NCBI RefSeq assembly: GCF_014197535.1
Contig: NZ_JACIFV010000005.1
Span: 248,001-312,000, forward strand
Length of the DNA stretch: 64,000 nucleotides
Source: Rhizobium aethiopicum
GTDB lineage: Bacteria; Pseudomonadota; Alphaproteobacteria; Rhizobiales; Rhizobiaceae
Direction of reading: 5' to 3'
Notes under the pieces: generated by a model
Seen by the model: only the letters and a program-made list of their open reading frames with translations
Told to the model about the DNA's origin: nothing
Database searches by the model: none
Shown: piece by piece, positions 43,835 to 54,948 of the stretch
Layout: each line of letters begins with the position of its first letter
Numbering within the stretch: position 1 is the first letter of the stretch
Translations under genes and position numbers: made by a program

Positions 43835-45104
43835 GCGCGATCGGAAGTCCGGTTGCTGAAGCGATCTGCTTGGCGGCATCGTCGAGAGCCGCTTTCGCGT
43901 CGGGGTAGCCGCCGGCGAAGAATTTCGCCTGCGTTGCCTTGAAGATGCCTTCGGCATCGCTCTGGAAGGCGGTGCCGCGGCTCGGCACGATCTTCGGCAG
44001 TGTCGCGAGGATGTCGGCCCAGACTTTCTGGCCGCCCCAATAGGGCTGCGCCTCGTTGACGAAAGGATCCTTTTCGGCAGAAAGCAGCGACGGCACCAGA
44101 CCGAATTCCTTCAGCATGGTGACCTGCCCTTCATTCGTACCGAGGGCGTAGTTGACGAATTTCCAGGCGGCTTCCTTGTTTGCGGAAGTCGCCGAAATGG
44201 CGAGCGAGGAACCGCCGAGGTTGGCGGCATGGGGACCATCGGCCGTCAGGCTCGGCATTCTGTAAACGCCCCACTTGCCCTTGAGGTCAGGCGAGGTCGA
44301 GCGCACAGTGCCTTCATACCAGCCGCCATAGAGCTGGCTTGCGGCCTTGCCGGCGGTATTGGCCTGGATCTTCTCATCCCAGTTGGCTGCGGTCAGCGTG
44401 CCGGCATCCTTCATCTCCTTCACCTTTTGCAGCGCGGCGACGCAGGCGGGCTGATTGATGGTGATGTTCTGGCCGTCGGTCGAGAAATAGCCGCAGCCCT
44501 GCTCGTTGGCGATCATGCGGAACCATTCGCTGTCGCCGTTGAAATCCGCCTGCGCCATGACGACGCCGGAATTGGCGGCAGAAATCTTCTTGCCGGCGGC
44601 GATGAAATCGTCCCAGGTGCTGATCGTGCTCGGATCGACGCCGGCCTTTTCGTACATGTCGCGGCGGTAGAAGACGGCGACGGGACCGGAATCCCACGGC
44701 ATGGCATAGGCGACATCGCCGACCTCAAGTTCGGTGCGCTTGAAGTCGGGGAACTTCGCCTGGATATCGGCCGTGTAGCCGAGCTCCTTCAGGTTAGCGA
44801 AGCAGTCCGGGAAACGGCTCCAGAAGATCTCAGCCTCGAAATTCTCGATGCTGACAATGTCGGGCAAGCCGTCGCCGCCGGCAGCGCAGGCCGCGAGCGT
44901 CTTGTCGAAGACCTGGCTGTTGCCAAGGTCTTCGACGTTGACCTTGATATCGGGGAACTGTTTGTTGAAGCCGGGAAGCGTGGATTTCAACGCTGATGCG
45001 GCGACATTCCAGCTCCAGATGGTGAGATTGGCCGACTCAGCGAAGGCGGAGCCGGAAGCAAGCAGTGCGAGAGCTGCGGTCGCAGCGAGAAGTTTGAAGC
45101 GCAT
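43830..45104 (-). CDS. CUT1 ABC transporter substrate-binding protein
   Basis: 424-residue family 1 solute-binding protein with a Sec signal (MRFKLLAATAALALLASGSAFAES). The mature part begins ANLTIWSWNVAASALKSTLPGF and contains DIVSIENFEAEIFWSRFPDCF. First gene of an operon under the divergent AraC regulator. Ligand likely a sugar; not identifiable. Confidence 0.9.
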   Translation of the reverse strand: MRFKLLAATAALALLASGSAFAESANLTIWSWNVAASALKSTLPGFNKQFPDIKVNVEDLGNSQVFDKTLAACAAGGDGLPDIVSIENFEAEIFWSRFPDCFANLKELGYTADIQAKFPDFKRTELEVGDVAYAMPWDSGPVAVFYRRDMYEKAGVDPSTISTWDDFIAAGKKISAANSGVVMAQADFNGDSEWFRMIANEQGCGYFSTDGQNITINQPACVAALQKVKEMKDAGTLTAANWDEKIQANTAGKAASQLYGGWYEGTVRSTSPDLKGKWGVYRMPSLTADGPHAANLGGSSLAISATSANKEAAWKFVNYALGTNEGQVTMLKEFGLVPSLLSAEKDPFVNEAQPYWGGQKVWADILATLPKIVPSRGTAFQSDAEGIFKATQAKFFAGGYPDAKAALDDAAKQIASATGLPIAQ

Positions 45105-45190
45105 TGAAAATCCTCCCTTTTCAATTGCCGATCTTTCACGAACGCGGTTAGACTATCCGCAAGGGAGCGGCTGTCTCCTAAAAAGGGAAT

Positions 45191-46111
45191 ATGGATTTGG
45201 CGGAAAGTAAGGTCGGCGCGCGCGCAATCTATCAGCCCGGCGCAAGCAGCATTGAGGGTTCGCCGACGGCGCTGCAGATGTTTCATGCGCACCCGCCCGT
45301 CATGGCCATGCCGCACTGGCACGCGCAGGTCGAGATCAACTATGTCATGCGCGGCAGTGTGCATTACCGCATGAACGATCACGCGTTCCGGCTGAACGCC
45401 GGTGAAATGTGCCTGTTTTGGGGTGGGCAGCCGCATCAGATGGACGAATCCTCGGATGATTCGCTCTATGCCGGGGCCCACCTGCCGCTCGTCTATTTCT
45501 TCCGACTGCGCCTGCCGATCAGCATTTCCAGCCGTCTTATGAAAGGTGAGACGTTGCTGACCTCGGCAACGGACGCTGCCGACAAGGAAAACTTCGCTCG
45601 CTGGTTTCGCTATGCCAATTCCAGCGATTCCGCCAGGGCCCAGCACGCCGTCGATGAATTGCTGCTGCGCATCGAGCGTATCGCATTCGAACCCTATTCG
45701 ATGACGACATCGAAGACGACCGCCAGCCTGGAAGGTGATCAGCTGCATCCCAACTCCTCGCGCAGCGTCGCGCGCATGTGCGATTTCATCGCCGCCAATT
45801 TCCTGCAGGACATCGATTCGGTCGATATCGCCCGCGCCGCCGATCTGCATCCGAAATATGCCATGAATCTTTTCAAGCGATCGACCGGCATGACGCTCAG
45901 CAAATATGTGACGCTGCTCAGATTGTCTCGCGCCCAGGCGATGCTGATGAGCGAAGGCGCCAACGTTCTGCAGGTGGCAATGGACAGCGGCTTCGGCTCG
46001 ATCAGCGCCTTCAACAAATCCTTTCGCCACATCGCCGGCATGTCGCCATCGGACTTCCGACGCGATATCCGGCTGGTGACGACGATCCCCGCCGGCGCCT
46101 TCCGCAATTAA
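45191..46111 (+). CDS. AraC family transcriptional regulator
   Basis: 306-residue regulator. The N-terminal cupin sensor carries MPHWHAQVEINYVMRGSVHYRMN and the C-terminal pair of HTHs is FLQDIDSVDIARAADLHPKYAMNLFKRSTGMTLSKYVTLLRLSRAQAMLMSEG followed by VAMDSGFGSISAFNKSFRHIAGMSPSDFR. AAAAGGG lies upstream of the ATG. It is divergent from the CUT1 operon across an 86-base gap, so it is the likely sugar-responsive activator. Confidence 0.93.
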   Translation: MDLAESKVGARAIYQPGASSIEGSPTALQMFHAHPPVMAMPHWHAQVEINYVMRGSVHYRMNDHAFRLNAGEMCLFWGGQPHQMDESSDDSLYAGAHLPLVYFFRLRLPISISSRLMKGETLLTSATDAADKENFARWFRYANSSDSARAQHAVDELLLRIERIAFEPYSMTTSKTTASLEGDQLHPNSSRSVARMCDFIAANFLQDIDSVDIARAADLHPKYAMNLFKRSTGMTLSKYVTLLRLSRAQAMLMSEGANVLQVAMDSGFGSISAFNKSFRHIAGMSPSDFRRDIRLVTTIPAGAFRN

Positions 46112-46546
46112 CGCATGTTCCGCCTCGTCGCCGTCATGCGCGGCTGAGGACTTTTTTTTGTCAGCGAGCTCAATCTGGATGCCATCGGGATCGCGCACGA
46201 AGGCGACCTTGTGCAGGACCTCGGCGTTGATTGCCAGGCGCGGCCGCTCCTTGACCTCGACGCCGGCCTTTTGCAGACGGGTGAAGGTCTCCTCGACATC
46301 TTCGAACAGGAAGGTCAGGTGGCGCAGACCGGCCGTCCCGTCCGGCACATCGACCGCCCTCGCAGCGCCTCCCGCCGGCGCGAAAATTTCCAGCATGCCG
46401 CCGCCGGCGTCGAGAAAGGCGATCTCGGCGCCATCGGCCATCCTCTTGCGCAGATGCAGGCGCAGGCCGAGCAGACTGCAATAGAAATCGACGGACCGGT
46501 CCATGTCACTGACCGTCATGCCGACATGTTCGAAGGATTTCAGCAT
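46108..46546 (-). CDS. VOC (glyoxalase-like) family protein, apparent frameshift near 3' end
   Basis: Vicinal-oxygen-chelate domain, from MLKSFEHVGMTVSDMDRSVDFYCSLLG (46546) to VRDPDGIQIELAD. Metal ligands are His8 of FEHVG, His in GLRHLTF and Glu in the IQIELA strand, as in lactoylglutathione lyase-like enzymes. An A8 run (46152-46159 on the opposite strand as T8) follows ELAD. In the frame as read, translation does not stop until 44987, running antisense across the whole AraC gene. Removing one base gives a stop at 46108-46110, a 145-residue protein and a 4-base tail overlap with AraC. I favour the shorter product; the indel may be real, a sequencing error or a slippage site. Confidence 0.7.
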
Positions 46547-46688
46547 AGGTGCTTCTCTCAGTTCGGATTCCAAAAGGATTTCATAAAAGTCTTTCAATCG
46601 AAGGGCGTTGACGGCAGCAGACGGGGCGGCCGCTTGTGCTCTGTGGACGTCGCCGCTACGGTGACGGTCAAAACGGGGTCAGTACCAT

Positions 46689-47198
46689 ATGCATATTCGA
46701 AAGGCGGTATCCGCCGATGCGGAGGAGCTGTGCAGTCTCCTGAACGAAATCATTCTGGCCGGCGGAACAACCGCGCTCGAGACGCCGTTGACGGCTGCGG
46801 AATTCGCGGATTGGTTCATCGACGGCGAATTCCCCCTTGTCTGTCATGTTGCGGAGCATGATCGGTCGCCTGCCGGCTTCCAATCGTTGAGCCTCTATGG
46901 CGATCCGCCAATAGGTCATGCCGATATCGCAACATTTGCCCGCGTAAACCCGAAGATACCAGGCGTAGGCCGCGCCCTTTTTCCGGCGACGCTGGCAGCA
47001 GCCGGGGAACTCGGGCTTGAATTCATCAATGCGACCATTCGTGCCGATAATGTCGGCGGTCTTGCCTATTACACAAAGATGGGCTTCGAGCCCTATGACA
47101 GGCTTATCCAGGTTCCGCTTTTGGATGGAACGCCCGTCGATCGGGTCAAGAAGCGTTTCAGGGTGGATGCCAAGCGCCGCCCGGCATCCCCCGCTTGA
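46689..47198 (+). CDS. GNAT family N-acetyltransferase
   Basis: 169-residue acetyltransferase of the GCN5 fold. The acetyl-CoA region PGVGRALFPATLAAAGELG includes a Q/RxxGxA-like turn, followed by INATIRADNVGGLAYYTKMGFEPYDRLIQV, the typical motif B. The substrate amine is unknown. An orphan between the VOC gene and the Gfo/Idh genes. Confidence 0.85.
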   Translation: MHIRKAVSADAEELCSLLNEIILAGGTTALETPLTAAEFADWFIDGEFPLVCHVAEHDRSPAGFQSLSLYGDPPIGHADIATFARVNPKIPGVGRALFPATLAAAGELGLEFINATIRADNVGGLAYYTKMGFEPYDRLIQVPLLDGTPVDRVKKRFRVDAKRRPASPA

Positions 47199-47202
47199 TC
47201 AT

Positions 47203-48297
47203 TCAGAGGCTGCCAGCCCCGCGCTGTTCTTCCGGAAGCCAGGAGCGATAGAGCGGATGATCGGCGGCAATCGGCATCGGCGTCGGCTGGCCGGTGCGCT
47301 GCGAGAAATAGGCGGCCGTCACCAACTCCAGTGAATTGCGGGCATCCTGCAACGTCACCGGCGGTTCCGTGTCCTCGACGATCGCCTTGTGGAAAAGCTC
47401 GAACTGGCGGGTATAGCCATCTTCGCCCGGCACATAGGCGGCAAGCGCCGCATCGATCCGCGCCTGGTGCTCTTCGGTTCCGGCGGTAAAGACCCAGGGA
47501 TCGCGGCCCATCGTATAGGGTTCGAGGATGCTTTCGGCGACGAGATCGCTGAAGCAGAAGCGCAGCCGCGAGATTTCCTTGCGCGAGCCGAGCGTCATCG
47601 ACAGCGTCGCCAGCGAGCCGTTCTGCATTCTCACCGAAAGGGCGGCGGTGTCCTCGACCTCGATCGGATTGACCAGCGTCGCCCCATAGGAGAATACCTC
47701 GGCGCAGGGGCCGTGCACATAGTTCAGCATGTCATGGGCATGGATCGCGTGGCCGAGAAGACCACCGCCGAGCTCGGTCGTCCATTTGCCGCGCCACGGC
47801 ACGGCGTAATAATCCGGGCCTCGCCACCAATGGGTCTCGATCGTCGTCAGGAACGGCTTGCCGGCGAGGCCCTGCTCGATCAGCAGTTTCAGCTTCTGCA
47901 GGCCGGAGCCGTAGCGATACTGAAAGATCGGCATCAGCTTCCTGCCGGGGAAGCGGGCGAGGATGCCGCCCATCTCGTCGACCTCGGCAATCGAGCCGAA
48001 GAGCGGCTTTTCACAGATCACGTGCTTGCCTGACACAATGCCCTTGCGGCAGAGCTCGAAATGCGAGCTCGGCGGCGTCGAAATGTCGATAATGTCGAGA
48101 TCGTCGCGGGCAAACAGCGAATCCGCATCCTGCGTGTATTCAGCAATGCCGAATTCATCGCACAGCGCCCTGCCGCGATCCTCATCCAGCGAGCAGAGCA
48201 CGGGGACCTCGAAGAGATCCTTGTTCCAGCTGAAGCCGGTCAGGTGCCGCGCGGCAATACCAGCGCCGATAACGCCGACGCGCAATTTCCTCGTCAT
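47203..48297 (-). CDS. Gfo/Idh/MocA family oxidoreductase
   Basis: 364-residue NAD(P)-dependent dehydrogenase with an N-terminal Rossmann fold (VGVIGAGIAARHLTGF), CEKPLFGS with the conserved Lys, and a C-terminal domain with GGGLLGHAIHAHDMLNY containing the Asp/His catalytic positions. It lies 10 bases downstream of another family member on the same strand, suggesting paired action on one sugar or polyol. Confidence 0.9.
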   Translation of the reverse strand: MTRKLRVGVIGAGIAARHLTGFSWNKDLFEVPVLCSLDEDRGRALCDEFGIAEYTQDADSLFARDDLDIIDISTPPSSHFELCRKGIVSGKHVICEKPLFGSIAEVDEMGGILARFPGRKLMPIFQYRYGSGLQKLKLLIEQGLAGKPFLTTIETHWWRGPDYYAVPWRGKWTTELGGGLLGHAIHAHDMLNYVHGPCAEVFSYGATLVNPIEVEDTAALSVRMQNGSLATLSMTLGSRKEISRLRFCFSDLVAESILEPYTMGRDPWVFTAGTEEHQARIDAALAAYVPGEDGYTRQFELFHKAIVEDTEPPVTLQDARNSLELVTAAYFSQRTGQPTPMPIAADHPLYRSWLPEEQRGAGSL

Positions 48298-48307
48298 GAT
48301 ATCCTCC

Positions 48308-49318
48308 TCAGCGGGCGCCGATGCGCGCGGCTTTCGTCTGGGCTTCGAGCGAAAGGCGGCAGACTTCGAAAACGTGATCCTGCGTCATCGCCGTCTGCGT
48401 GCGGTTTGCGACATCGGCGGTGAATGCGTCGAAATAGTCGAGTTTTTCACCGCTGCAATCGATATGGGTCATTTCCTTGCCGTTGACGAGGAAGAGGTGA
48501 TCCTTGCCCGGCCGCCCGGCAACATCAATATATTTGCGCAGCTCGATATAACCCTCTGTGCCGAGGATGGTGAGGCGGCCGTCGCCCCAGGTCGGCAGCG
48601 CCTCCGGCGTGAACCAGTCGACGCGGACATAACCCGCTGCCTTGTCGGAGCGCAGCAGCACCTCGCCGAAATCCTGGAAGGCGGGTTTATCGGGCATGCC
48701 GAAATTGCCGATCGAGCTGGCGATGACCTCGCCTGAGGTCGAGCCGGTATAAAACAGGAACTGATCGACCTGATGCGAGGCGATGTCGACGATGATGCCA
48801 CCGAAGGCTTCGGGATCGAAGAACCAGTCCGGACGTGTCGGCAGCTGCAGCCGGTGCGGACCGACGCCGAGCGTCTGAATGACCTTGCCGATCGCGCCTT
48901 CCTTTACCAGCTTGCCGGCCTTGACGGCGGAGCGCACGCAATGGCGCTCGGAAAAGCAGATGGAGAAGATCTTGCCGGTTTCGGCAACGGTGCGCTTGAC
49001 CTCTTCGAGTTGGGCAAAGGTCGTCACGCCAGGCTTGTCGGTCATCACGTCCTTGCCCGCTTTCATCGCGCGGATGGCAAGCCCGGCGCGGTCGCGCGGA
49101 ATGGCGGAAATACAGATGACATCGATCGAGGGATCGTCGAACAGTTTCTCCCGGTCGATCTGCGGCGCATCGGGATAGGTCTTCTCAAAGGCTTCCCGCA
49201 ACGCCAGCACGGAGGTCTGCGGGCAATAGCCGACGAACTCGCCGCCTGCGGCGAGCAGTCCCTTCACGTGATCGAACGTATGCCCATGGTCGATTCCGAC
49301 GACGGCAAATCTCAACAT
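48308..49318 (-). CDS. Gfo/Idh/MocA family oxidoreductase
   Basis: 336-residue dehydrogenase with AVVGIDHGHTFDHVKGLLAAG at the N-terminus, in place of the usual GxGxxG, and TDKPGVTTFAQL where the EKP motif normally lies. VDIASHQVDQFLFY carries the C-terminal catalytic region. The unusual nucleotide-binding loop suggests a divergent branch. First gene of a two-gene operon, divergent from the FAH-family gene. Confidence 0.87.
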   Translation of the reverse strand: MLRFAVVGIDHGHTFDHVKGLLAAGGEFVGYCPQTSVLALREAFEKTYPDAPQIDREKLFDDPSIDVICISAIPRDRAGLAIRAMKAGKDVMTDKPGVTTFAQLEEVKRTVAETGKIFSICFSERHCVRSAVKAGKLVKEGAIGKVIQTLGVGPHRLQLPTRPDWFFDPEAFGGIIVDIASHQVDQFLFYTGSTSGEVIASSIGNFGMPDKPAFQDFGEVLLRSDKAAGYVRVDWFTPEALPTWGDGRLTILGTEGYIELRKYIDVAGRPGKDHLFLVNGKEMTHIDCSGEKLDYFDAFTADVANRTQTAMTQDHVFEVCRLSLEAQTKAARIGAR

Positions 49319-49687
49319 CGCTGCAATATCCTCCCGGGATTTTCGTGCGGCCGGCTGAAGCCGGCATCCTCCATGTCAGCCAAAACAGATAACGAAAGCA
49401 GGCTCCTGTCAAGGCAAGCTGGGGGGTGAAATCGCCAGTGTTCGTATTTAACCTTCTGAAAAATAAAGCTTATTATGTATCTAAATAGTTATTTGTGATC
49501 TTCATCTGAATTGCTGCAGGCAGCAGAGCCGCTTTTCAATCCGATCCGGCAAACGTCTTTTTCCCCCGCCTATCTTGCTCCATTCGGCCGAATGTGATCG
49601 ATTTCGGCCGCCGCCGGGCTGGAGGGCGGCAATGATCTCGGAATTCTTTCAAGAGCGCTCGCCGCTTGCCTGTGACGGAGGATCACT
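49319..49687. promoter_or_regulatory. Divergent intergenic region
   Basis: 369 bases without a credible gene. It includes an AT-rich core (about 49440-49510, AAAAATAAAGCTTATTATG then ATAGTTATTTGTG) expected of divergent promoters. No clear operator palindrome was recognised. A GGAGGATCACT ribosome site ends it in front of the FAH-family ATG. Confidence 0.4.
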
Positions 49688-50848
49688 ATGTCTCATCCCC
49701 TTCTCGATGCTGCCGCTTCCGGCGGAATTTTTGTCGGCCGCGTCTGGAATCCCGAAGTTGCCGGCCCGAGCATCGTTACGCTTCGTGAGGGGATGCTCAT
49801 CGACATCACCTCGCACGAGGCGCCGACGCTGAGCGCCCTGTTCGAGAGGCAGGATGCTGCGGGCTTCGTCCGAGCCGCAAGTGGCAAGGCGATCGGTTCT
49901 CTGGAGGAGATTGCCGCCAACAGCACCGGAAAACCGGATGCCGGACGGCCCTACCTCCTGGCGCCCGCCGACCTGCAGGCGGTCAAGGCCTGCGGCGTCA
50001 CCTTTGCCCAGTCGATGATCGAACGGGTCATCGAGGAGAAGGCGGCCGGCAATCCCGATCGCGCCGCCTCGATCCGCGAGCGGGTCAGCGCCCTGATCGG
50101 CGGCAGTCTCACCAATCTCAAGGCCGGTTCGCCCGAGGCCGCCAAGGTCAAGCAGGCGCTGATCGACGAGGGCATGTGGTCGCAATATCTTGAGGTCGGC
50201 ATCGGCCCCGATGCCGAGGTCTTCACCAAGGCGCCGGTGCTCTCTTCCGTCGGCTGGGGTGCCGATGTCGGCCTGCATCCGATCTCGACCTGGAACAATC
50301 CGGAGCCGGAAATCGTGCTCGCGGTCAACAGCCGCGGCGAGATCAAGGGTGCGACGCTCGGCAATGACGTCAACCTTCGCGATGTCGAAGGCCGCTCGGC
50401 ACTCTTGCTCGGCAAGGCCAAGGACAACAATGCTTCCTGCTCGATCGGTCCGTTCGTCCGGCTGTTCGACGCCGGTTACGGGCTGGATGAGGTGCGCAGG
50501 GCAGAACTCGATCTAAAGGTAACCGGGCAGGATGGCTTCGTGATGCATGGGAAAAGCTCGATGTCACAGATCAGCCGCGACCCGACCGATCTCGTCAAAC
50601 AGACGCTTGGCCCTCATCATCAATACCCCGATGGTTTCATGCTCTTTCTCGGAACGCTGTTTGCGCCGACGCAGGACCGTGACGCGCCGAAGCAAGGCTT
50701 CACGCACAAGATCGGCGATGTCGTCGAGATTTCCTCGGCCGGGCTCGGCGCGCTCGTCAATACCGTGCGCCTCTCCACCGAATGCCCGCCCTGGACGTTC
50801 GGCATATCGGCGCTGATGCGCAACCTTGCGACACGCGGCTTACTCTAA
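49688..50848 (+). CDS. Fumarylacetoacetate hydrolase family protein
   Basis: 386-residue FAH-superfamily enzyme. The C-terminal catalytic region has NNPEPEIVLAVNSRGEIKGATLGNDVNLRDVEGRSALLLGKAKDNNASCSIGPFVR, with the E-x-E metal pair and later Asp/Lys typical of the family. Members cleave or dehydrate diketo or 2-keto acids, such as 2-keto-3-deoxy sugar acids. Start with a strong GGAGG site. The setting beside two Gfo/Idh genes suggests a sugar-acid pathway; inferred. Confidence 0.87.
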   Translation: MSHPLLDAAASGGIFVGRVWNPEVAGPSIVTLREGMLIDITSHEAPTLSALFERQDAAGFVRAASGKAIGSLEEIAANSTGKPDAGRPYLLAPADLQAVKACGVTFAQSMIERVIEEKAAGNPDRAASIRERVSALIGGSLTNLKAGSPEAAKVKQALIDEGMWSQYLEVGIGPDAEVFTKAPVLSSVGWGADVGLHPISTWNNPEPEIVLAVNSRGEIKGATLGNDVNLRDVEGRSALLLGKAKDNNASCSIGPFVRLFDAGYGLDEVRRAELDLKVTGQDGFVMHGKSSMSQISRDPTDLVKQTLGPHHQYPDGFMLFLGTLFAPTQDRDAPKQGFTHKIGDVVEISSAGLGALVNTVRLSTECPPWTFGISALMRNLATRGLL

Positions 50849-50854
50849 GCAAAG

Positions 50855-50888
50855 TGCGCAGCGGTTTGCCTACGGCTGCGCAGATTTT
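50855..50888 (+). terminator. Terminator of FAH-family gene
   Basis: TGCGCAGC (50855-50862) and GCTGCGCA (50875-50882) form an 8-bp stem with a 12-base loop, followed by GATTTT. Confidence 0.65.
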
Positions 50889-50893
50889 ATGAA

Positions 50894-53032
<2,139 letters not shown>

Positions 53033-53148
53033 GCGTTCCTCCGGCTGCTTCATCGCCACCTTATCACTTCACAGGTGGATCACGCGATACAGCCTTAGGA
53101 CAATTAACGCAGCAAGCCATTCGCCCGCCGCAAGCCTCCGACTTGGAC

Positions 53149-53802
53149 CTATCTATGGTCGAGCTTGGCGACCAGCCGGTCGCCGAGCCACTGGATGCCG
53201 CAGACGAGGATGACGAGGACGGCGACCACTGCGATCATGACATTGGTTTCGAAGCGCTGATAGCCATAGCGAATGGCAAGGTCGCCGAGGCCGCCGGCGC
53301 CGATCGCGCCCGCCATGGCCGAGGCGCCGATCAGCGTCACCAGCGTGACGGTGAAGCCGGCGACGATGCCCGGCAGCGCTTCAGGCACCAGCACCTCGCG
53401 GATGATGGTCCAGCGATTGCCGCCCATGGCGCGCACGGCATCGATCAGCCCGCGGTCGACCTCGCGCAACGACACCTCGGCGATGCGCGCATAATAGGGG
53501 GTCGCGGCGATGGCGAGCGGCACGATGGCGGCCCCGGTGCCGAGCGCAGTGCCGACGATCAGCCGCGTCAGCGGGATCAGCGCCACCAGCAGGATGATGA
53601 ATGGCACCGAGCGGAAGCCGTTAATGACGGCACCGAGCATGCGGTTGATCCAGAGATTTTCGGCGATGCCGCCGCGCGCCGTGACGACGAGAGCAAGGCC
53701 GAGCGGCAGGCCGGCGACGAGCGAAATCACCCCCGAGGCGACGGTCATCAGGACCGTCTCCCAAAGCGAGCGAAGAAGCAGTTCAAACATGATCGGCGTC
53801 AT
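53149..53802 (-). CDS. metI: D-methionine ABC transporter permease MetI
   Basis: 217 residues, identical in length to E. coli MetI. Five or so helices and the EAA-type loop RIAEVSLREVDRGLIDAVRAMGGNRWTIIREVLVPEALPG, characteristic of MetI. The ATG at 53802 has GGAGG nine bases upstream and overlaps the end of metN by 20 bases; the reading frame beyond it is a metN shadow. Confidence 0.95.
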   Translation of the reverse strand: MTPIMFELLLRSLWETVLMTVASGVISLVAGLPLGLALVVTARGGIAENLWINRMLGAVINGFRSVPFIILLVALIPLTRLIVGTALGTGAAIVPLAIAATPYYARIAEVSLREVDRGLIDAVRAMGGNRWTIIREVLVPEALPGIVAGFTVTLVTLIGASAMAGAIGAGGLGDLAIRYGYQRFETNVMIAVVAVLVILVCGIQWLGDRLVAKLDHR

Positions 53803-54868
53803 AACCAAGCACCTCCACCCGGGCGGACCGGGCTGCCAGGAATTGTTCGACCTTTCCGGCGAGCGCGGGGTCGCGCGCGGGAACGGCGATGAAGAACCGG
53901 GCCACCGGCTGGTTCTGGATATGGTCGATTCCGCCATGGACAAGGCGGAAGGAATGCGGCAGCGTCGCCGAGAGTTCGGCAAACAGTGCGCCCTGCGCTT
54001 GCGGCCCGGCAAGATCGACACTGAGGATCACTTCGCTGCCCGTCGTCGCCGACAGCCGGCCGAGAATATGATCGGGAAGTTGCGGGCGGATGCCGCCAAG
54101 CAAGCTCCTGGTGATGTCAGTCTGCGGATTGGCGAAGACCGACCAGACCTGGCCCTCCTCGACGATCCGTCCGGCATCGATGACCGCGACGCGATCGGCA
54201 ATGCCGCGCACCACTTCCATCTCATGCGTGATCAGGAGAATGGTCAGTCCGAGCTTACGGTTGATATCCCTGAGCAGCGCCAGGATCGATCGTGTTGTCT
54301 CAGGGTCTAGGGCCGATGTCGCCTCGTCCGACAGTAGTAGAGCCGGGCGCGCCGCCAGCGCCCGGGCGATGCCGACGCGTTGTTTCTGGCCGCCGGAGAG
54401 TGATGAGGGATAGGCCTGCGCCTTATCTGCGAGACCGACGAGCTCGAGCAGTTCCTGTGCCCGCTGCAGGCGCTCGGCCCTGGCAATACCCTCGATCTTC
54501 AGCGGCAGGGCAACATTGTCCTCGACCGTCTTGGCGGAAAGCAGGTTGAAGTGCTGAAAGATCATGCCGATGCGGCGGCGCAGCGGCTGCAGCTCCTGCT
54601 CTTGAAGCCCGGTAATATCACGGCCCTCTATGCGGATCTCGCCGCTGTCGGCGCGCTCCAGTCCGTTCAGGCAGCGGATCAGCGTCGACTTGCCGGCGCC
54701 GCTGCGGCCGATGATGCCGAGGATCTCGCCCCTCATCACGCTCAATGAAATACCGTCAAGTGCCGGCGTGGTCCCGAACCGACGCTTCACGTCGATAAGC
54801 CTCACCACCTCTTCGGCTGGCGCCTGCGGCCGCGGCTCGATTGCCGCCCTTGATACAACGGAGTTCAT
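53783..54868 (-). CDS. metN: Methionine ABC transporter ATP-binding protein MetN
   Basis: 361-residue ATPase with Walker A (GRSGAGKST), signature (LSGGQKQRVGIARAL), Walker B (LLLSDEATSALD) and the C-terminal NIL (ACT-like) regulatory domain that binds methionine and inhibits transport. ATG 54868 follows AAGGGATAAGTAC. Together with MetI and MetQ it imports L- and D-methionine. Confidence 0.95.
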   Translation of the reverse strand: MNSVVSRAAIEPRPQAPAEEVVRLIDVKRRFGTTPALDGISLSVMRGEILGIIGRSGAGKSTLIRCLNGLERADSGEIRIEGRDITGLQEQELQPLRRRIGMIFQHFNLLSAKTVEDNVALPLKIEGIARAERLQRAQELLELVGLADKAQAYPSSLSGGQKQRVGIARALAARPALLLSDEATSALDPETTRSILALLRDINRKLGLTILLITHEMEVVRGIADRVAVIDAGRIVEEGQVWSVFANPQTDITRSLLGGIRPQLPDHILGRLSATTGSEVILSVDLAGPQAQGALFAELSATLPHSFRLVHGGIDHIQNQPVARFFIAVPARDPALAGKVEQFLAARSARVEVLGYDADHV

Positions 54869-54948
54869 GTACTTATCCCTTGAAGGCGGCCCCGGCAGGA
54901 ACGCCCGGGCCGCCTTTCGGCAGGCCTTAACTGCGGCCCGGTTTCGGA

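Noticed and set aside
44987..46546. A long VOC-initiated frame spanning the AraC gene antisense as a real protein
   Set aside because: Only the first third resembles VOC; the rest mirrors AraC codons on the other strand, as expected for antisense frames in high-GC DNA.
53033..53148. Cobalamin riboswitch before methylmalonyl-CoA mutase
   Set aside because: The 116-base gap is too short and no B12-box was seen.
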